Shown piece after piece: positions 61,301-64,000 of a stretch of DNA of 64,000 nucleotides. The notes beneath the pieces were generated by a model. That model did no database searches. It was not told the origin of the DNA and saw only the letters and a program-made list of their open reading frames with translations. Each line of letters begins with the position of its first letter. Position 1 is the first letter of the stretch. Position numbers and translations under genes: made by a program. The stretch spans positions 56,109,501 to 56,173,500 of the forward strand of contig NC_133027.1 of the NCBI RefSeq assembly GCF_048771995.1. Direction: 5' to 3'. This stretch comes from Taeniopygia guttata (Eukaryota; Chordata; Aves; Passeriformes; Estrildidae).

Positions 61301-63974
61301 GAAAGGAGGTGCAGGAAGCACTCTTCCCCGTTTGCACTCAAGCAGGAGTTTATACAAGAACTGTTTCCTATGCAAGCTATCTTATTTGATTGCATAACAC
61401 TAACAGGCAGATTATTTAAAATAAACTATAATTTCCGTTCATAACAAATCTCTGCCACTGAATAACAACTCCAGATAGAAAAATTACCCAATAGTAGTAC
61501 AATCTACTTTAAATCTTCTCTCAAAAGACAGTAACAATTTTCCCAGTAACACGGGGAAGTTGGGATTTTACCCTTTTCCAAACACCTAGTTATTTTAACA
61601 GAATGCAAAATGAAAAACTGGATCAGTATTACGTTTTTTTTTCGAAACAATGACAATTTTCATTCCACTAGAGCCCCAAATAACTCTACATAACTGAGTT
61701 TAAACATAGAAAATGTAGAAAACACTGGTCAGTTATTTAAAGTGATTTTTCTTATCCTGAAGCTACAGAGAAAACACACAGTGGTAGGTATGCATGACCT
61801 GCATTTCCAAACATATTCAATAAAACTAACTCAGTGCTTCAAGAGTTTTGAACATTAGACCATAGGTCAAAATTATAAGGCTCATGCAAGAACACAGAGA
61901 GCTGCTGCTGCAATCACATCAAGCCTGTATCTTCATTTATGTGACTAAACGCAGAGCTTACTGTTGAGCAGGTTTTAAATTTTCACATGAAATTTATTTT
62001 TAAATATAGGTATTGTTTGCAACAAAATTCCAGGGTATATTATCTTATATCATATCATTACCCAGTGGGGAAGTTTTCCTTCGGGATATAGTTTTCTGAT
62101 TTCTGTAACTGCAAAGTAGGCAGGCAGCAAACAAGCATTTCTTTCCAAGATGTAGGCTACCACCTATAAATAAAAAAATACATCAGTCTAAAAAACCCTA
62201 GATAGGGTAAATGAATGTGTAATCTGTGTAATAGTCTGAGAGAGTCCACTAAAACAGATACAAGAATTGAAATACTTTTCCTTAAGTTTTATTCTGATAG
62301 CAATACTTCAATAATTCTCAAACCTATTTTTAATTGTACAAGCCTAAGTTAGACTGTTTGAGCCTTATTAAGACCATGCCTCTATGTCTGCCCATAAAGT
62401 ACTGGAAAAAAACCCTATTTTTATTCACTAAGAAAAAATTATTCATCATTATTATATCCTATACATCTTACCTTAGTCAAGTCAAGCATTGGGCCTGACT
62501 CTCTTATTAGGGATTTCATCACTTACTTAAAATATCCCACAAAAGCACTTTATTTACTGCATAAACTGCAATTGTAGTAAAGAATTCGAACACAAAGAGT
62601 AAGACTTTCCTGTTGAACTACAATCAGAGCTATCCCAACCATCAGAAACTCACTAATAACAAGAGAATGAGGCCTCTCTTCCTCTATAGTGGTATAAAAT
62701 CCATACAGTTACCTCTCTTGCTGCTAAAAGCTGCTGTACAACAGCTGAGCTTACAGTGTTTGGAATTGTTAGGATTTTCTCTAGGATGACTTTTAGCAGA
62801 TCACGCACACCCTGAAAGAGAGCACATGAAATTAACGTTTCTAGATACTGTTTATTTCTGGCAGAAAGATTACACAATCAATATGGTCAGACAATATTTT
62901 GACAGAAAAATTAGTTCTTGCTGCTAAGTGTCAGAAGACAAACTGCTACTGAGAATATTAATACTTATTACATTAAAATTTAACACCAATTACATTAAAT
63001 TCCTTATGGAATGTCTCAGAATGCTCCAGAAGAGAAAATAACTGTTGATATTTTGATGTGCATCCAGAGACATCCAACCTACAAAGCCTTTTGCAGCCTG
63101 ATCAGAACACAGTGCTGTATTTTCTGTTTTCTGCTCTATCATCGTCAACAATATAGCGAGGTGATTATCTGCCAAGACATGTGTGGTCTCTTAGTCCTTC
63201 TGTTGGAGCTGTACCATGCCAAGGACGCAGCTTTCAGAAGCTTTTTGCTGTGTAGCAACAGAGGTAACGCAGATGACAGAATTCCAGCGTTAATGCTTGA
63301 TAGTTTTTATTTTCCAGTGTTTACCAGAAATAAACTTCTACAACTGCATTAGGGTTATTTAGCTTGTTACTGAAAATGGAGGAAAGAGACTGTAACAGAA
63401 AAGTGCATGATGAGTTACACTGTAAACACAAAATTATCTCTTAGGGTAAAGGTCAAAAAGCATTGAAAGTGCTCACTGAATTTTCTTTTGTATGAAAAGC
63501 AGACTTTGAAAAATTGGATGTCTCTTGGATAAAATCACATAAACAAAGGTAGCAAATAACATGTCTTTGCAAAGAGAAAGGAATGAGTGGAAAATACCTT
63601 GTAGTCTACACCTCCAATAATCTTCCGAACCAATTTGAATGTTAACGCCCACAGCTGAGTCCTTTCCCACTCAAGTGTATCGGAGTTTATCAGAGATTCA
63701 CAAACCATCCTAGCAGAAGAAGACAATGCAAGAATGAATGGCAGATAATAAGTACATGTTTTCCAGCAGTAACTGTACAATGTCATTGCAAAAATACCTC
63801 CAATAGAACATCTTCCATGTAGCTAATCAATTATTCCAACATGGCTCACCTGGGTGGCAAAAGTCCAGTTTCTACTGCCATTGCTAGGCAGTCATAAAGA
63901 AAAGAAATTCTTTTAGGACTATGTTGGCTGTGTATGAATCTTACAATCCACTGGACACACTGTTCATGGGACTC
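31144..63974 (-). CDS. MED23: Mediator complex subunit 23, 26 coding exons, 5' end outside window
   Basis: MED23 is a large helical-repeat subunit of the nuclear Mediator complex, which links enhancer-bound activators such as ELK1 and C/EBP factors to RNA polymerase II. Translated minus-strand exons match vertebrate MED23 almost residue for residue as I recall it, from ESHEQCVQW at the first visible exon to the terminal ALPVTQ and stop. The 26 exons total 3954 nt, an exact multiple of three, and every split codon is restored at its junction. The product here is 1317 residues. The vertebrate protein is about 1370, so roughly 53 N-terminal residues, the ATG and the promoter lie beyond 64000. 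Twenty-four introns have GT-AG ends and one (35997-37086) is AT-AC. No frameshift or internal stop was seen. Identity is recognised from memory, not from a search. Confidence 0.98.
31318..32000 (-). other. MED23: MED23 intron
   Basis: GT-AG intron of 683 bases, AT-rich. Nothing else seen. Confidence 0.9.
32001..32132 (-). CDS. MED23: MED23 coding exon (residues 1217-1260)
   Basis: 132 nt, phase 0 at both ends, acceptor aaacag and donor gtaagt. It encodes [20 protein letters not shown] and ends GDSVKDQ. Confidence 0.96.
32133..32796 (-). other. MED23: MED23 intron
   Basis: GT-AG intron of 664 bases with no repeat or RNA gene recognised. Confidence 0.9.
32797..32917 (-). CDS. MED23: MED23 coding exon (residues 1176-1216)
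   Basis: 121 nt, acceptor ctgcag and donor gtaaag. It completes Lys and encodes [20 protein letters not shown], ending ERTRCMIE. Confidence 0.95.
32918..33425 (-). other. MED23: MED23 intron
   Basis: GT-AG intron of 508 bases. Nothing else recognised. Confidence 0.9.
33426..33640 (-). CDS. MED23: MED23 coding exon (residues 1105-1176)
   Basis: 215 nt, acceptor ccccag and donor gtaggt. It encodes [20 protein letters not shown] and later [20 protein letters not shown], ending QLSLIP plus AA of a Lys codon. Confidence 0.97.
33641..34793 (-). other. MED23: MED23 intron
   Basis: GT-AG intron of 1153 bases with a short alternating TA/CA stretch near 33762-33790. No other element seen. Confidence 0.9.
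34794..34866 (-). CDS. MED23: MED23 coding exon (residues 1080-1104)
   Basis: A small 73-nt exon, acceptor ctag and donor gtgagt. It completes Ser and encodes [20 protein letters not shown] and then TALP. Confidence 0.95.
34867..35830 (-). other. MED23: MED23 intron
   Basis: GT-AG intron of 964 bases. A plus-strand open frame at 35258-35551 has no recognisable content. Confidence 0.9.
35831..35996 (-). CDS. MED23: MED23 coding exon starting at a U12-type AC acceptor (residues 1025-1080)
   Basis: 166 nt. It starts CT ATG GCA GGC, the CT completing the Thr codon begun upstream, so LVD-T-MAGKSPG is restored. It runs through [19 protein letters not shown] to VVLK plus AG of a Ser codon, before donor gtatgt. 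The bases just upstream end in AC, not AG. Confidence 0.94.
35997..37086 (-). other. MED23: U12-type AT-AC intron of MED23
   Basis: On the minus strand the intron begins ATATCCTTCT, matching the U12 AT-AC donor consensus ATATCCTT. It carries TTCCTTAAC at 36014-36006, a match to the U12 branch-site consensus, and ends GCCAC, with the branch adenosine about 11 nt from the exon. It joins GAC A to CT ATG and so keeps the MED23 frame. No GT-AG pair at this position does that. The interior is AT-rich with nothing else recognised. Confidence 0.92.
36006..36014 (-). promoter_or_regulatory. MED23: U12 branch-site motif
   Basis: TTCCTTAAC on the minus strand fits the minor-spliceosome branch consensus. 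It sits about 10-11 nt before the AC acceptor, within the short spacing expected of U12 introns, and no long polypyrimidine tract lies between it and the acceptor. Confidence 0.9.
37087..37323 (-). CDS. MED23: MED23 coding exon ending at a U12-type AT-AC donor (residues 946-1025)
   Basis: 237 nt. After acceptor gacag it completes Asp and encodes [20 protein letters not shown], ending LIGRLVD plus A of a Thr codon. The exon stops before ATATCCTTCT, a U12-type AT-AC donor. Reading on gives NILLKDCFK and a stop, and a decoy gtaagc donor at 37061 would shift the frame, so the end at 37087 is preferred. A gene finder that allows only GT-AG introns would probably misplace it. Confidence 0.94.
37324..38068 (-). 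other. MED23: MED23 intron
   Basis: GT-AG intron of 745 bases. It contains a small repeat of aataatataaaa and ataaaagtgcat units near 37727-37782. Confidence 0.9.
38069..38285 (-). CDS. MED23: MED23 coding exon (residues 874-946)
   Basis: 217 nt, acceptor ttccag and donor gtaagt. It encodes [20 protein letters not shown] and then the helical stretch ending GGLYKFH plus G of an Asp codon. Confidence 0.97.
38286..39486 (-). other. MED23: MED23 intron
   Basis: GT-AG intron of 1201 bases. No repeat or gene recognised. Confidence 0.9.
39487..39657 (-). CDS. MED23: MED23 coding exon (residues 817-873)
   Basis: 171 nt, phase 0 at both ends, acceptor cttaag and donor gtatca. It encodes [20 protein letters not shown], ending TKHMSYHK. 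The acceptor has a weak polypyrimidine tract. Confidence 0.96.
39658..41181 (-). other. MED23: MED23 intron containing a CR1 copy
   Basis: GT-AG intron of 1524 bases. About 590 of them are the CR1 fragment at 40301-40893. Confidence 0.9.
40301..40893 (-). mobile_element. CR1 LINE fragment in MED23 intron
   Basis: It starts ccatagaatcatttaagg and ttaagatcattgagtccaac, the antisense CR1 3' end. Minus-strand translation gives [39 protein letters not shown] and [11 protein letters not shown], typical of CR1 downstream of the reverse-transcriptase core. It is inserted in the same orientation as MED23 and truncated at its 5' end. Confidence 0.92.
41182..41362 (-). CDS. MED23: MED23 coding exon (residues 756-816)
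   Basis: 181 nt, acceptor tgctag and donor gtaagt. It completes Arg and encodes [20 protein letters not shown], ending LDRLILCL. It looks identical to the mammalian protein as I remember it. Confidence 0.97.
41363..42329 (-). other. MED23: MED23 intron with A-rich repeat
   Basis: GT-AG intron of 967 bases. An A-rich stretch with ccc interruptions lies at 41470-41520. Confidence 0.9.
41470..41520 (+). repeat. A-rich simple repeat
   Basis: Runs of A broken by ccc and single c. It reads as a T-rich tract in the MED23 pre-mRNA about 100 bases upstream of the exon acceptor at 41362. Confidence 0.85.
42330..42535 (-). CDS. MED23: MED23 coding exon (residues 688-756)
   Basis: 206 nt, acceptor tttttag and donor gtgaga. 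It encodes [20 protein letters not shown], then a charged segment ([10 protein letters not shown]), and ends HINQIGY plus AG of an Arg codon. Confidence 0.96.
42536..43009 (-). other. MED23: MED23 intron
   Basis: GT-AG intron of 474 bases. Nothing else seen. Confidence 0.9.
43010..43134 (-). CDS. MED23: MED23 coding exon (residues 646-687)
   Basis: 125 nt, acceptor ttttag and donor gtaata. It completes Asp and encodes [20 protein letters not shown], ending CFPAPLQ. Confidence 0.96.
43135..44229 (-). other. MED23: MED23 intron
   Basis: GT-AG intron of 1095 bases. A-rich near 43578-43600, otherwise unremarkable. Confidence 0.9.
44230..44393 (-). CDS. MED23: MED23 coding exon (residues 591-646)
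   Basis: 164 nt, acceptor tttcag and donor gtaata. It encodes [20 protein letters not shown] and ends LARATHVT plus G of an Asp codon. Confidence 0.97.
44394..46074 (-). other. MED23: MED23 intron containing a CR1 3' end
   Basis: GT-AG intron of 1681 bases. The only repeat recognised is the CR1 piece at 45169-45258. Confidence 0.9.
45169..45258 (+). mobile_element. CR1 3'-end fragment in MED23 intron
   Basis: catccttgcccacagc, gctggaactagatgaacttt, aaggtcccttcaagccaaac, then ctctatgacac. This is a CR1 3' terminus in sense orientation on the plus strand, so antisense to MED23. Confidence 0.8.
46075..46249 (-). CDS. MED23: MED23 coding exon (residues 533-591)
   Basis: 175 nt, acceptor cataag and donor gtgagt. 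It encodes [20 protein letters not shown], a Met/His-rich stretch (MHHIQPHYR), and ends NQNQLHL plus TG of a Cys codon. Confidence 0.95.
46250..46788 (-). other. MED23: MED23 intron
   Basis: GT-AG intron of 539 bases. Nothing else seen. Confidence 0.9.
46789..46931 (-). CDS. MED23: MED23 coding exon (residues 485-533)
   Basis: 143 nt, acceptor tcccag and donor gtaaga. It encodes [20 protein letters not shown] and then a stretch ending GIKGFI. Both boundary codons are Ser codons split by introns. Confidence 0.95.
47130..47375 (-). CDS. MED23: MED23 coding exon (residues 403-485)
   Basis: At 246 nt this is the longest coding exon in the window. Acceptor cacacag, donor gtacag. It encodes [20 protein letters not shown] and later [19 protein letters not shown], ending HAKM plus AG of the next Ser codon. 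Confidence 0.97.
47932..48077 (-). CDS. MED23: MED23 coding exon (residues 355-403)
   Basis: 146 nt, acceptor ctttag and donor gtgagt. It encodes [20 protein letters not shown] and runs to HSLKLHHE, leaving GA of a Glu codon. A plus-strand open frame overlapping it is a shadow. Confidence 0.95.
48078..49401 (-). other. MED23: MED23 intron
   Basis: GT-AG intron of 1324 bases. The sequence cttaaaatg / cacttaaaatgt recurs near 48610-48690. No repeat family recognised. Confidence 0.9.
49402..49545 (-). CDS. MED23: MED23 coding exon (residues 307-354)
   Basis: 144 nt, phase 0, acceptor gacag and donor gtaagt. It encodes [20 protein letters not shown] and ends DLLYPEKE. Confidence 0.96.
49546..50965 (-). 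other. MED23: MED23 intron with T/GT-rich repeat
   Basis: GT-AG intron of 1420 bases with a low-complexity tract at 49965-50026. Confidence 0.9.
49965..50026 (+). repeat. T-rich (GTTT)n simple repeat
   Basis: T runs and gttt units, giving an A-rich, aaac-repeat tract in the MED23 pre-mRNA. Confidence 0.9.
50966..51166 (-). CDS. MED23: MED23 coding exon (residues 240-306)
   Basis: 201 nt, phase 0 at both ends, acceptor ttacag and donor gtaaat. It begins [20 protein letters not shown] and ends HMVLSLHQK. It contains an acidic stretch ([11 protein letters not shown]) followed by hydrophobic helices. Confidence 0.97.
53824..53842 (+). repeat. G-run with four or more G-tracts
   Basis: Eight Gs, t, five Gs, c, three Gs. 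It can in principle form a G-quadruplex on the plus strand, which is the template strand for MED23. Confidence 0.8.
57678..57890. repeat. 19-bp inverted-repeat pair in MED23 intron, possible MITE
   Basis: 57678-57696 and 57872-57890 are reverse complements at 18 of 19 positions (core ggccagcctcaag), with 175 bases between. A TA dinucleotide sits near each outer edge, which would fit a Tc1/mariner-type target site. Each arm also contains a small internal palindrome (gaggc-ca-gcctc). Confidence 0.55.
58138..58233 (-). CDS. MED23: MED23 coding exon (residues 208-239)
   Basis: 96 nt, phase 0 at both ends, acceptor tttcaag and donor gtactg. It encodes [19 protein letters not shown] and then [13 protein letters not shown]. 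It is followed by the largest intron in the visible gene, about 7 kb. Confidence 0.96.
58234..59377 (-). other. MED23: MED23 intron with an old retroposon-like stretch
   Basis: GT-AG intron of 1144 bases. See 58680-58870. Confidence 0.9.
58680..58870 (+). mobile_element. Old retroposon-like repeat
   Basis: The order tgtggcactccttgtcaaaa, gaatgttgaggatactaaaa, gttcacaggggctcaagaag resembles a dispersed avian/reptile repeat that I recall with the words TGGAACTCCTTGCCACAGGA. The family name cannot be fixed by eye, and a CR1 relationship is only possible. Confidence 0.35.
59378..59490 (-). CDS. MED23: MED23 coding exon (residues 170-207)
   Basis: 113 nt. It starts GT (completing Gly) after acceptor atatag and encodes [18 protein letters not shown], then a stretch ending LLPYDK before donor gtacgc. 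Confidence 0.95.
59491..61037 (-). other. MED23: MED23 intron
   Basis: GT-AG intron of 1547 bases. No repeat family or exon recognised. Confidence 0.85.
61038..61107 (-). CDS. MED23: MED23 coding exon (residues 147-170)
   Basis: A small 70-nt exon, acceptor cccag and donor gtaaga. It encodes [20 protein letters not shown] and then SIC, leaving the first G of a Gly codon. It is joined between PHW of the upstream exon and GRCS of the next. Confidence 0.95.
61108..62061 (-). other. MED23: MED23 intron
   Basis: GT-AG intron of 954 bases. Nothing else seen. Confidence 0.88.
62062..62163 (-). CDS. MED23: MED23 coding exon (residues 113-146)
   Basis: 102 nt, phase 0 at both ends, acceptor ttatag and donor gtaatg. 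It encodes [19 protein letters not shown] and ends PEGKLPHW. The second residue is Val, where I recall Ile in human. Confidence 0.95.
62164..62712 (-). other. MED23: MED23 intron
   Basis: GT-AG intron of 549 bases. Nothing else seen. Confidence 0.9.
62713..62811 (-). CDS. MED23: MED23 coding exon (residues 80-112)
   Basis: 99 nt, phase 0 at both ends, between acceptor tttcag and donor gtaact. It encodes [18 protein letters not shown] and then the stretch ending in AARE. Reading on into the intron gives unrelated residues and then a stop. Confidence 0.96.
62812..63597 (-). other. MED23: MED23 intron
   Basis: GT-AG intron of 786 bases. It holds a plus-strand open frame of 113 codons (63011-63352) with no recognisable content, judged to be chance. 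Confidence 0.88.
63598..63709 (-). CDS. MED23: MED23 coding exon (residues 42-79)
   Basis: Acceptor ctgctag, then G completing Arg, then ATG GTT TGT GAA. It encodes [18 protein letters not shown] and ends at GGVDYK before donor gtattt. It is 112 nt long. The ATG here is internal and is not the start codon. Confidence 0.96.
63850..63974 (-). CDS. MED23: MED23 coding exon, first in window (residues 1-42 of visible product)
   Basis: The exon opens after acceptor ttcag with GAG TCC CAT GAA (ESHE) and ends GGACTTTTGCCACCCAG before donor gtgagc. It is 125 nt, starts in phase 0 and leaves AG of an Arg codon. It encodes a piece near MED23's N terminus, including [13 protein letters not shown]. The preceding exons are beyond the window edge. 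Confidence 0.95.
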
Positions 63975-64000
63975 CTGAAAAAAGAGAGGGGAGAAAGAAT

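Noticed and set aside
63011..63352. 113-codon plus-strand open frame in a MED23 intron
   Set aside because: It is antisense to MED23 in an intron with no known domain.
1..64000. CRISPR array, operon, phage or other bacterial system
   Set aside because: No regularly spaced repeats, no closely packed long open frames and no ribosome-binding sites. The window is clearly vertebrate intron/exon DNA.

Overview
This is a vertebrate nuclear window, most probably from a bird. The evidence is AT-rich intron/exon DNA with GT-AG introns, several CR1 LINE fragments, a tRNA-Ile-headed SINE with a CR1-like tail (the type known from songbirds as TguSINE1), and a 1.4-kb solo LTR with a 5-bp target duplication. 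The SINE and LTR suggest a passerine, but that is inference.

The only protein-coding gene I can support is MED23 (Mediator subunit 23). It lies on the minus strand over the right half of the window. Twenty-six coding exons can be placed between 63974 (most 5') and 31144 (stop codon). Joined, they give 3954 nt in one frame: 1317 residues plus the stop. About the first 53 residues, the start codon and the promoter lie beyond the right edge. A 3' UTR of about 1.1 kb runs to a polyadenylation signal at 30054-30059. The most striking feature is the intron at 35997-37086. It lacks GT-AG ends but has the hallmarks of a minor-spliceosome (U12-type) AT-AC intron: donor ATATCCTT, branch site TTCCTTAAC and acceptor AC. 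Only this splice restores the conserved MED23 frame.

The left half (1 to about 30000) is intergenic DNA downstream of MED23. It holds a SINE (80-205), old CR1 pieces (3140-3420, 9473-9535, 9895-10084, 10168-10263), two longer damaged CR1 copies (11615-13190 and 27454-28437), a possible MITE or hairpin with 26-bp inverted ends (24918-25322) and the solo LTR (28570-29979). The LTR ends about 75 bp beyond the MED23 poly(A) signal and points at the gene. No ARG1, the mammalian neighbour on this side, was recognised.

MED23 introns carry another CR1 copy (40301-40893), a CR1 3' end (45169-45258), an old retroposon-like stretch (58680-58870), a 19-bp inverted-repeat pair (57678-57890), a G-run and several A/T-rich simple repeats. 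Short open frames elsewhere look like chance. I see no CRISPR, rRNA or functional tRNA gene, and nothing prokaryotic.
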